Of a DNA stretch of 64,000 bases, positions 10,132 to 20,600 are shown piece after piece. Origin of the DNA: Euryodendron excelsum. Lineage: Eukaryota > Streptophyta > Magnoliopsida > Ericales > Pentaphylacaceae. The notes under the pieces were generated by a model, which was not told the DNA's origin, ran no database searches, and saw only the letters and a list, made by a program, of their open reading frames with translations. Location of the stretch: positions 15,483,501 to 15,547,500 of the forward strand of contig CM065392.1 of the NCBI GenBank assembly GCA_033060915.1, read 5' to 3'. Within the stretch, counting starts at the first letter, position 1; every line of letters starts with the position of its first letter. The position numbers were made by a program, and so were the translations under genes.

Positions 10132-12044
10132 TTTCGTATCTCGGATTGTTGTTGTATAGCTTTTGAGTCATCTGAGTTTCTTTTGAGTTTATTCTCATTG
10201 TCGTGTCTTACCCTGTTGTCTTGTTTAGGTTAGGGGGAGGGGTGCTCACATCCTTTTCGCTCTCCCCAAGCATGTTTTAGTCTTTGAGGACGATGACAAG
10301 GTTTTGGTTGGGGGGTGAGCGACCTTGTCATATTTATTGTTTGGGTCTTAGGATTAGTGGTTGTTTTCATTTTTCGTTTCGAGTTGTGGGGGTGATTAAT
10401 GTGTGTTTGCTAACTGTATTTTGCCTTATGAATGTGGATGTGCATGTTGGTGTTGAGAATTGCTAGTCAAATTATTTTGAATCTCATCCACGGTTGAGGT
10501 AATTTGGTAAGGAGGTGTATCGTTCCTTGTTATCACTTGTTTATTTTAGGAATGATGAATGTTATCATCATATGTTATTGCATCATTGATTTCGGTCGAT
10601 ATACACCTTAGAGTTAGACAGGAAATAATCAACATTCTAATACATGAAATACATGTCAGCAACTTATAGGATGTTCATTTTGGACATTGACATGAATTGA
10701 TATTAAGGCTCGAGTTTCGCTCACTTACAATGCTTCTTTGAAAGATAAGATTGAGTTAAGATTAAGAATAGGGATACTTGGATTTTGATTGGTCGATGGT
10801 TGAAAAGAAAGTTGATTGTGTAATACTGAAACTTCAGCAGTAGTGGAGACTTAACCCTGTGAGTTCTGAGCTTAATCGTTTTTTTATTTTGAGGGATTTT
10901 ACATTTACTCCATTATGTATTGTTGACCCTCAATTTCTTTCAATAACCTCATTATTCTTGTTTTGAATGCATTCATTGATTTGAAATTGACTTTGTTGTG
11001 ATGTGGAATTATGCAATTGGGTATTTGAATTCAAGGATTCAAGAAATCACCATGATGTAATTTGCTGTACCTTATTGAGTTTGAGAGAGGCCAAAGGCCA
11101 AGCTTAGTGATACAGTTGTCATAAGATTTCACTTTTTGTACGGTTCATGCTTATTTGTAAGGAGGTGATGTCAAAAATATTGCAATGGCAAGAAAGAAAA
11201 AATACATATCAAAAGAAATTGCCATGGAGATTAGTTGAAAATGAAAGCTATGATTCAAAAAAAAAAAAAAATGGGAAGAAAAAAAAATAGTTGAAAATGC
11301 AAAAAGAGGAAGGAGTTTACATCAATTCTTTGTACAAGCACAAAGTGCGAGTCGTTTTTCAAGTCTTTGTAAGTCATTCCTTATACTGGTGATTTTTGGT
11401 GAAGTTGAAGAATAATTCCAGTTGTATGGTAACATATTTACATGGCATTGATTGAAAATTTAATAATGATGCATTGTTCTGTTCATGAGGTTATGCCAAG
11501 GGCGTACTTCTTTCGTATTATCATTATTGGAACTAAAAGATGCATTTAGTTGAATTTGTTTTACATTTACTCTATTAGAAAATGCATCCTATGAGGGAAA
11601 CCTTTGAGTGTTCATTGTTGTTTCGAGGGTATAACTGTGATTATTTGAAGTTGAGACTTGGAAGTTCTTGGGATTATGCATATTGACTGGATTTGAGACT
11701 TCAAACTATGATAATGATATGTATTCATGTACTGAGTTTGATTCAATTCATTGATTTCATTTATGCAATTGTTTGCGTTCTGAATGAGAGGTTTTGGTAT
11801 GATTTGCGTTGGTTGTCTGAAATATAATTGATGATAGGTGGCTATATGTATGATTAGATTGGGATGCGGATTATGACTGTTGGATGTTTGTGGGTATCAT
11901 CATTGTAAACTCTCACGAGACTAAACTCGTCCACTATGGGTAACTTAGGGGTTTAAAGGTTTGTTGCATATGTTAAATGCAATCGTGTTTCTTACGAAAG
12001 TAGTATTTATTTTGTTAACTTGCATATGCTAAGGACTAGCAATG
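10132..12044 (+). other. Non-coding tail of the element between pol and the 3' LTR
   Basis: No open frame here resembles the env-like ORF that some Athila copies carry. A phrase common just after pol in this lineage is present at about 10285-10317 ('ctttgaggacgatgacaagg' then 'ttggggggtg'). A-rich runs occur at 11258-11290. The rest shows no feature I can name. Confidence 0.6.
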
Positions 12045-12060
12045 AGCCGGTTGGGGGGTG
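12045..12060 (+). other. Polypurine tract
   Basis: 'gccggttggggggtg' immediately precedes the TG that opens the right LTR. It would prime plus-strand DNA synthesis. A second, almost identical G-run ('ggttggggggtg', about 10303-10315) lies just after pol and could be a duplicated or central tract. Confidence 0.65.
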
Positions 12061-13440
12061 TGATTGTGCTCCAAAAGTTCACAATCTACCTTATTATTTA
12101 TAGCATGATGTAAGTCTTTATTGTGTGTTTTTATAATTTTATGTTAGAATTTCACTATGCTTTCTTGTTTTTTTTTTTATTGTAGGTTAAACAGGCATAA
12201 AAAGGATGAATTGATGTAGATGATGATTATGGAAGTCCAAACTCAAAATCAAGGCCAAACAAATCCGGAAAATTTGGGGATAAAGATTTTGGCACCTGTT
12301 CAGTATATCAGCGATAACTCTCAGCTCATATATTGGATTAAGGTGGGTTTTGCGGCGTTGGAAAAAGAACTTCCATATTTACAAATTTTTGTCTAATAGC
12401 CTTTTCCGGAATCTGCCTCTATCATGGTCAAAAGTGGGTTGTAATGTGACGAAAATGGAGGAACCGCAAATTCAAAAAAATTATTCTTTCCTTTTTGTAA
12501 GAGGATTCTTTTTTTTCTTTTCAAGACTCTTTCTTTTTGGATGAAAAGGGGGAGGGGGGACGGAGAGTTTTTTTTTCTTCCATTGTTCTGGAGATTGTGA
12601 ACAAGGAATTATTCAAGTTTATATAAGATTTCTTCATCGAATCCATGACCTTTTTTTCTTTGTATCTTTGTTTGCAAAATCAATTGATGGAACTAACTCT
12701 TCTCATTGGGATCCAGATAGGAAGATAGTAAGGGATGAATCCAATTCCAAGGTATGCATTTTCATAGTTAAATCATTTGTTTTCCCAAATCAAATCTTGA
12801 ATCAAGAATCATACTTTTGAAACCCTATGTTGATAGTTATGATCATTGTAGTTGATGCACCAATCCATTTCCGTATATGGTATTTTTGATAAGATCTTTA
12901 TATCTTATGTGCAACTGTGGTTTTGGTATTTAGTATATGAAGTTGATCTCGCTAACGTAAGCAGAGGTATTTTACGTTGCTATTCATGATTTTTATTCAA
13001 GATTTTGATTTCGCACATTCTTCATTGAAAAAATCATCCGGGTTCAAGACATAACCTAACCGTTCTTGAACCGGTTATGTCTTGAACCCGAGTTGTAACC
13101 CTTGGAATTGGAAGACTTCATTGCTATAAGATTATCTTGAGACCAAGAACCTTCTGCTGTAAATCAAATCAATTCTAATTTTTAGTTTTATATAGTTGTC
13201 TACAATCGAAATCTTTTTAAACATTGCCTTGTGGTAACAAAAACTTTGGTTGTTTACATTTGATTATTTTGGCTGTTTACATTTAATTCTTAGGAGTAGT
13301 ATTTGATAGTTTTCTATGCCAATTGAATTTGAGAGTTTGGTGAGCTTTTGAGTGAACTGATTCGAAGTTCCTTGTGGATACGATCTCGACTTACCGGGTT
13401 TGTACTATATCACACCGTGCACTTGCGGAACGCATTTTCA
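12061..13440 (+). repeat. Right LTR, of a different sequence type from the left one
   Basis: It starts with TG right after the polypurine tract ('tgattgtgctcc') and ends with CA ('acgcattttca'). Near the end it carries the lineage block 'ccttgtggatacgatctcg', then 'gcacttgcgg'. The length of 1,380 bp equals that of the left LTR. By eye the two share only this short terminal block, whereas LTRs of one insertion should be near-copies. Confidence 0.6.
13020..13092. repeat. Inverted repeat inside the right LTR
   Basis: 'cgggttcaagacataacc' (from about 13039) is followed a few bases later by 'ggttatgtcttgaacccg' (ending about 13090), with the spacer 'taaccgttcttgaacc'. This makes a strong 18-bp-stem hairpin. 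It is conspicuous against the AT-rich background and may be a regulatory or recombination-derived feature of the LTR. Confidence 0.75.
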
Positions 13441-14929
13441 GGAGCGGTCATCACAAGCCCTAAAAACGATCAATTTTGGAAAATTAAGAAGTCCCGAAGC
13501 CTTTTCTGCATCATCCAAAGCTCTAAACCATGCCATTTTGTAGAGAATTTGAAAAACAATATTGCTACAAAGCTTGATTCTTCCAATTCATGCCCAAACT
13601 CCATGAATATAGAATCAAAATGCGCTAAAAAACCAACCGTATGTAAGCCTATTCACAAAGTGTCAAAAAATTGGCCCCATATTTTTCGATTGTAAGCATG
13701 CAATTTTTTCCTATTTAGCAATTTTGGATCTAAATGACCCTTTCTAAGTCCAGATGACTATTTAAGATCAATTAACTATTGTAGGTGAAGACGACCTTCT
13801 AGGTCAAGAAAACTATTTCCAGGCTAAGATGATCATTCCAAGTTAAGATAATGATTTCGTCCCTAATTGATTAGGTAACTTTTGAGACTAGACAAACTTT
13901 GAAACCAATAGCCGACACCATTATAGTGCTTGAAGCCCTGCAAATCTTACACGGTTTATTTTTGGCACCTACTAGCCTCGCCAATGTAAAAGGACTATCT
14001 TACCCTTTGTCATTCCAAAAAGCTTTCCCAAATTGCGCAATCTCTGAAATCAATCACCAACGCCGCCTGAGTGGTAAAATCACTCACAACTTATCAAATG
14101 ATTGGAGTGCTGAAAACACTCATGAACCTTCCAAGGTCGGTACTGGCACCCCACGAGCAACCATAGTGTTAAATAACCAATGTACCTCTAGGCAGTGGCA
14201 CATTTACTGAGGATAGGATGCTCCACTAACCAACTCGTCACAACCATCAAAGTGGCGAAAACAATAGTAAACCCATGTAAAAGCTGGTGCCCTCTTGCCT
14301 CGATCGATGATAAATGACTATTTTGCCCCCAAGGCATACTCGGCACGCTTTTTGAGGGAGTACAAATCCTTTAAAGCGATAAGATTATTCCAAACTGTCC
14401 CTAGGTAGTTTGGCGCATTCAAGATGCCATTTGAGTTGACTCTGGTCCTATTGTGGCAACTCTTGGTTAAAATGACCATTTTTTCCTTAAGACATTCCCA
14501 ACATGTTTTTAAAAAAGTACAAATCCCTCAAAGCAAAAAAGCTATTTCAAATAGCCTCTAAATAGTCTGGCACATTCGAGCGGCTTAATAAAGTCTAGAA
14601 AGAAGGTAGACTGTCAACCAATCTCTAACCTTGCTTGACCAAAAAGGGCTTCGTTTGGAGACATTATTTGATGCCCTTGGAGCACTATATCACCTTTACT
14701 ATTTATTTCACAATGTAGTAGGTTTTGTCCTGTTTAGGGTTTCAAGGTGGGTCCAGGTGCCTATGTTTAGGCACCACATAGAAATGACCTATTGTATTGT
14801 GAAAGAAGTAAGAGTACTCCAAGAGCACTGCATAATTTTTCCTTTGTTTAATGTGACCAAAGCCTTGAAATCCATACCAATGGCTCTTATGCATTAGTGC
14901 TAGAGAATTTTGTAACAATAACACCATAG
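13441..14929. repeat. Non-coding retroelement-like DNA with two diverged repeat copies
   Basis: No protein is recognisable. Two diverged copies of a unit of about 150 bp lie at about 14317-14455 and 14470-14600. They share 'atgac' or 'aaatgacc' plus 'attt', then 'caaatcc' plus 'tcaaagc', and 'agtttggcgcattc' or 'agtctggcacattc'. The first copy contains 'tgactattttgcccccaagg', close to the reverse complement of the 'cctaggggcaaaatggtca' phrase at about 691-710. This flank may therefore be related to the left flank in inverted orientation. Confidence 0.45.
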
Positions 14930-15120
14930 TTATAAAAAATAGATCAATCTGGCCGGTAGACCGTTTGGACTGTCAGAAGGTCCGGTTCAGGCTTTGGTTT
15001 TCAGCACCCTTGAGCCGTTCTGGATCAGATTTAGTTGCAAGATTCGTTTGAACCGGAGAGCCGGTGCGACTTAGTACGGTGTAATGGTGAGCAAGAGTTC
15101 TTACCTTCCTATTCTACATA

Positions 15121-15147
15121 ATATATATATATATATATATATATACA
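15121..15147. repeat. (TA)n microsatellite
   Basis: A perfect AT run of about 26 bases separates the repeat-like DNA on the left from the probable leader of the host gene on the right. Confidence 0.95.
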
Positions 15148-15149
15148 AG

Positions 15150-17397
15150 CAAGTAGCACAGTGCTAGGGATTGGAAATGCTGTTGAAAATCTTCCGAATT
15201 AGGAATACAGACTACTTACCCTTCAATCTCTCGAAGATTAGTCTCCCTTCCTCAGGTCTCCTCTCTGTCTTTCTCTCCCTAGGTTTATGCAATACATATA
15301 AATATGTTTATATTGTGTATTCTACTGATAATCTCAATGATGGCTCAGATTCTGTTTCATCGTTTTTGTCCTGGCATTTCTACTTCGAGTCTCTCTTTAT
15401 CTCTATTCATATATGCATGTATGTATACATCATCATCTACGATGTGAGAGATAATAGGTTTAGGTTTTCAATTAAATTTGTTGTTGTAGAAGAATTAGAC
15501 ATCATTGCTTTCTTTTGATTTCTAGCTTTTCCAATACCGAAGGAGATATTGGCAATTGTGGCTTAATTATTCGTTAAATGGTAAGTGTTGAGTTCTTGTA
15601 TCCAGAGTCGTGCCTATCCTAGTTGATTTTAGGAACATCTTCCTTGTGGGTTACAAAACATGAAAGCTTGTGAACAATTTAAGAACATTCATAGGTAAGT
15701 TATATTTTATACCATTTTCATTGATTATTTATGATTATGATCTCACGTTTTGATTCAAGTTGATCTGACAGTAGAACTATTGATCCTTAACCTGGTTTAT
15801 TGAATGGTCAAAATTCTTGTAAGCACTATTACACAATGTTGATGTAATCAAAGTAAAATAGGCATCCTCAGGCCGAGTTAGACCTTGTGTTAAGTTAATG
15901 TATATTTAAACATGTTGCTGAGTGCTGCTGGACTGCACGGCCTAATAAAAGGGATTGCAGCTCCAGTCCTCTCCTTTACAAAGTTCTTATCACTATAGTA
16001 AAAGGGAAACAAATTGTTTGATTGTATTCTTATTTGAGCTCACTGTGATTTGCAATAGACTTGTGAATGCACATTGTCATTATAACGACTAAATATTTAT
16101 AAATGATTACTGTTCTCTATGCTTATTGGTGCATTTCTATGGTCCCCTCACATAACTGTCACGTATGTATGTATACATATTTAGTTTGCAGAGTGTTCTG
16201 AAATATCAATGATATTATTTCACAATTTTCTACAGATTTTTTTCTAAGTGATATTGATGTTGTGGAACATTACTCATGCCCCCCTATTTTTTGGGAACCT
16301 CAATATGATGGTTGATATTTGTAATTTACTTCATGTGGTACTCAATATCATCTGTTAATAAATTACTATGATTGGCAAGAGCAGTGAACAAACTAGTAAT
16401 GGTGCAAGAAATTGACTAACTGAAGCCTAATGCTTTAATAAGCTGTGAGGTACTTTAGCTAGAGTTGTTGAATTTCCTAGTGTATTTTTAGTTGAGATGT
16501 TTAGCATGTCTCATGTGCATGAATATTCCTTATCTATACCAATTGTAGTGTAGTTAATCTTAGTATGTATGTTGTATGTTCTATCCTCCTCATCTATATC
16601 GATTGTAGTGTACTGGATCTTATGCTTTTCAATTTCCATATATGGGTAAGGATTTTGTTCTATTTATAAATATTATTTCCACGGAACATTTTAATTGCGA
16701 CTCTTTTGGTAAACTATTTTAGGTAAGAAATCATTAGTATACGACTATCAATTTCCTGTGTTACTTTGGGTCATGTATCCCATCAATGTGTGTTGTTACT
16801 GTTGCAATGGATTTCCTTGCAAACACTTGAGGACAGATATTAAGTCTAATGGTGTTATTGCTGCATGGCTGATCGTATATGTGAAACTGGCATGCCAACA
16901 AGTTGTCAGCCAAGTTTATCTTGTAGATGGATACTTGTGTACTGTTTAACCATGGTGTTATTCAACCTTTCCTTTTTGGGTTCAGGACTGATGCTGTGAT
17001 TTTCTGCTGGACCAGAGATATTGTCGCTGAGATCTGCTGATGACGAGTTTCATGGACCGTTTATCTCAAGTTCTCTTTACATTTTGACCTTTGAGCATAT
17101 TTTGTAACAAGAAACAATTCCAGATTGACAAATTGTCCTGTAATTTTGTAAATAACGCAACGTTCTGGTATTAGTATATTGATTTCAACAACTTTGGCTG
17201 CAATTTGATGTTCTGAATTGAATTGAGACTTGTTCATCATTTCTCCTCTTTTTTCCACCTGTAAATATATAATTGCATTTTGTGGGGAATTTGTAGATTC
17301 CAATCGGTTATATTTGGGGAAAGAGAAAGACTTGAACTTTTTGATTCTGGTTGCTTGATCATCTGAATTCTGGGAAACTCTGACTGCACTGTCAACA
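15150..17397 (+). promoter_or_regulatory. Probable promoter and 5' leader of XPO7, possibly with a leader intron
   Basis: A pyrimidine-rich patch at 15240-15290 ('tcctctctgtctttctctcc') resembles the Y-patch common around plant transcription starts. A good donor ('aaatg' then 'gtaagtg') lies at 15581 and a good acceptor ('gggttcag') ends at 16985, so a leader exon, a 1.4-kb leader intron and a second leader exon (16986-17397) can be proposed. No coding frame of note lies between them. Without transcript data the transcription start and the leader intron are inference only. Confidence 0.35.
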
Positions 17398-17638
17398 ATG
17401 GAGAGCTTAGCACAACTAGAAGCGTTGTGCGAAAGGCTTTACAATTCACAGGACTCTGCTGAACGAGCACATGCAGAGAATACTTTGAAATGCTTTTCAG
17501 TGAACACCGATTACATTTCGCAATGTCAGTATATTCTGGACAATGCCTTGACTCCATATGCCTTGATGCTGGCTAGTTCAAGCTTGTTGAAGCAAGTGAC
17601 AGAGCAGCGCCTCCCTTTGCAGCTACGGCTTGATATTC
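17398..17638 (+). CDS. XPO7: XPO7 exon 1 (residues 1-80)
   Basis: The exon opens with the start codon and encodes the N-terminal helices, including [20 protein letters not shown] and [15 protein letters not shown] of the importin-beta N-terminal domain. It ends at 'gatattc' before donor GTAATA (17639). The split Arg codon is completed by exon 2 to give [15 protein letters not shown]. The frame stays open for a further 110 bases into the intron, but those residues do not fit the family. Confidence 0.93.
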
Positions 17639-20600
17639 GTAATATTCTTGTTTGCTTGCAGATAACTATGGCTATGAATAATATAGGAGAACTTTGTATG
17701 ATTGGCTTTGATCCTCTGACAAAACTTTTTTTGTCTTCTCGCGTTCTTTAGCTGATTCTCTGCTTCATTGGCAACCTGCTTTACATTATATGTATCATTA
17801 TGTGCACATCACGTCATCACTAATTTCATCTAGATTCTGTGGTTTTTGAGATGGTTTTATTATTTAACTTCTATTAATCTAAGGGGTGAAGAGGATTCCC
17901 TCATGCATATATCATAAACATTTTTAGGATGGACAATTTGCAAAATGTAAAGTCACCTGTTCTTTTGCTTTACTGTGTCGGATAGGTGATATATACTATA
18001 TCGTATATGAATAGATGCAATATACCTTGTGGTTGACATTTTCCGAATTGATCTATGTGCACTTTTTCTGAAGGAAACTATCTCATAAACTATCTGGCCA
18101 CCAGAGGACCTGACTTGGAGCCTTTTGTAATTGGATCACTAATTCAACTCTTTTGCCGGGTTACAAAGTTTGGGTGGTTTGATGATGACAGCTTCAGGGA
18201 GGTGGTCAAAGAGTCAATGAATTTCTTGAATCAGGTAATGACTTCTGCATACTTGGACTCTCTAGATTTTGTTACATTCAACATATTTGTTCAACATGCT
18301 TGGTTTTATTGTCCTAAATATAACATTTGAGGTTTAATAATGTTTTTCTAATGGAAATTTCGTGACATGTCGAAGTAGCTACCTTTGATATGTATCTTTG
18401 TGTCTTGATATAATACCTGACTGTTGCTTCCTATCCCACTTGCGTACAAGTTATTGTGGTTCAAAATGGTATTTTTCTATCTTGAACTATTGATAATTTT
18501 TAGGTGCTGATGTCTTTCTATTATCCATGTTAGATGCATCCATCTCAGGAGAAATCTTTCTTCTATTAGCTTTTTTCCTCTTGAAGTGTCAAAAGAAACT
18601 TATGCCTTCCCTTCAGTGGTTTGCAGTTTGTATGGTGCCCTGTTCCTATGAACTTCCTCAACTCTCCATGATTGCCTGTTTTCATGTTTGTCCAAAGAAT
18701 TTAGTCATTTTTAATGTAAAGTCTGAAGCCTATGTGATATGCATAAACTTAAGTTGTTAGATCACTACTAGTCCCAAAAGCTTAAGCCTTTAAGAAAGGG
18801 GCACAACAATGCATATCAAACTCTCCAACACTCTCCCTCACATGCAAGAGATGCAACCCTGTCTTGCATTTGGAGGTGCAAACATATTTACATAGAGAGA
18901 AACAAAATGCAAATGAAGAACAAATTCAAATAGAGATATTGGAACCCAAGACTTCCTTCAACGTGAGCTTTGATATGATGTTAGGCCCAAATTTGAACAC
19001 TGGAATCCTAAAGAAACTCTCCAAACCAAATCTAGTCAGATTTGGAATCATAAGAAACTCTCCAAACCAAACCTAGTCTGATTTGGAAACTCCTAGACAA
19101 AGTTATGGCTAAAACAGAACTTTTCGAAAATAGTAAAAACGTCGATTTGAGGGCCTATAGAATGGAATTCGGGAAAAAAAAGATCCTACATCACAGCAAT
19201 AGCAGTGGTATTGCTTTCCAGGCCGTTTTCGATCAACCCACCGAATTTCAGGCGATTTTGAGACAGTCTGACAAAATGACAGTTTTAACCTTGATCGCGT
19301 TTTCGGTGCTGGTTAGACTTCTTTTGCTCCCAAACTTCTAGGAAATCTTGTTGTACATCATATTACTATTAGAATTGTGCTGGGAACTTGGTCAACAAAC
19401 AAGTGTGGTATTCAGAAACTATACAACAACCTCCTGCTTGATGAAATTCAGCCGGTAAAATCTTTCTCCCAGCATGGTAGTCATCTTGTTTTGTATGAAG
19501 TCATCTTTTTATGGAGTTCTCATACAAATTCTTCATGACAATAATAGAAAGCAAGTAGAATTACAGAGATGACGCCCCTTAAAAAAGAAGCGACTTGTAA
19601 AGAGAAATGCACATTATGCTACTACGGATCAAGCAAATCATCATGTATGAAACTGAAATCATTACATGCAGGATCCAATTCGTCAACGTTTTGAAGCCCA
19701 CAACCTTCATGGACATATTAGTAAGTATATGCAACACTAAGTTTAGAGCTTGGGCTTATTTGTTCTCAATACCAGCTTTTTGCTTGATGATGGAAATGGA
19801 GGCTTAAAGAAATTACATCCATATTGCATGCCTCAGGTTCATCTGATTTGGGCTATTGAAATATGTGAGTGTCTCATGGTTTCAATAGAGGACAGACTTT
19901 GTGATTAAGATGTCTCCATAACACAATGCTTGTACCACCACATGAAATCCTTGTCATAAGTTGGGGTGTTTTGTATTGTCAAAACAAAACACCCCAACTT
20001 TTTGTCATGAAGCGTTCTGCTAAAGGATGCAATTCGATTTCCTCCTTGACTATGAACCTGCTGATGCTGATGCGGCCAGCATGGCAAACCAAGTCTAACA
20101 CCTTTGAGAAATCTGGTAATTGTAGTACCGGTGCCTCCATCTTGCTCTTCTTTACTTCCTCTGAAGACTAAAAGTTTTAGGCGCTTCCAGTATTCATATG
20201 AATCCCTCTTCATTCTGTGTATGGGAGCCATAATTGTAGGTTAATATGCTGCTGGTACAAATTTTGCATATGTTCTGCAATTTCATGACTCAAGGATATT
20301 TAGGTGGTTTCCAAATTTGTGGACATGGGCTATGATAGTGATCTATTAGTTATGTCTTAAATTTAATTATTGGGTTTTTGCTTTTGTTTGTAATTTTAGA
20401 ATAGTCTTACTGGTCAATTTTTGGACTCCTAATTTTACAGGCAGGAGCAGTCTAACAGCTTGTAAATATCAATGTCGTCTTTTTATTCATATAGTAATTT
20501 TCTTTTAAGTTTTCTGGATAACAATGATATGACAAAAAGTGCCAAATATGTAATGCATTGAGTTTTAGTGAATTTGAAATTGTATGATGTTTGATGAACC

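Larger units (their letters stand above)
2335..13440 (+). mobile_element. Decayed Ty3/gypsy retrotransposon, Athila lineage
   Basis: The order is LTR (2335-3715), primer site (3722), gag, protease, reverse transcriptase, RNase H, integrase, a 1.9-kb non-coding tail, polypurine tract (12045-12060) and LTR (12061-13440). The lineage call rests on the tRNA-Asp-type primer site, the gag phrase NPGRKNHPNFSW, the protease motif LDLGAS, the integrase C-terminus ending [10 protein letters not shown], and the absence of a chromodomain. At least eight stops or frameshifts break gag-pol, and part of RNase H is deleted, so the copy cannot be autonomous. The two LTRs differ strongly in sequence, and the 5-bp flanks (ctgat on the left, ggagc on the right) do not match, so this may be a recombinant or two abutting related elements. 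Confidence 0.85.

Noticed and set aside
10132..12044. Env-like ORF of the Athila element
   Set aside because: No long frame or signal-peptide/transmembrane pattern is visible in the region.
17639..17751. Continuation of the exon 1 frame to a stop at 17749
   Set aside because: Residues after LDIR do not match exportin-7, and the GTAATA donor at 17639 joins exon 2 in frame.
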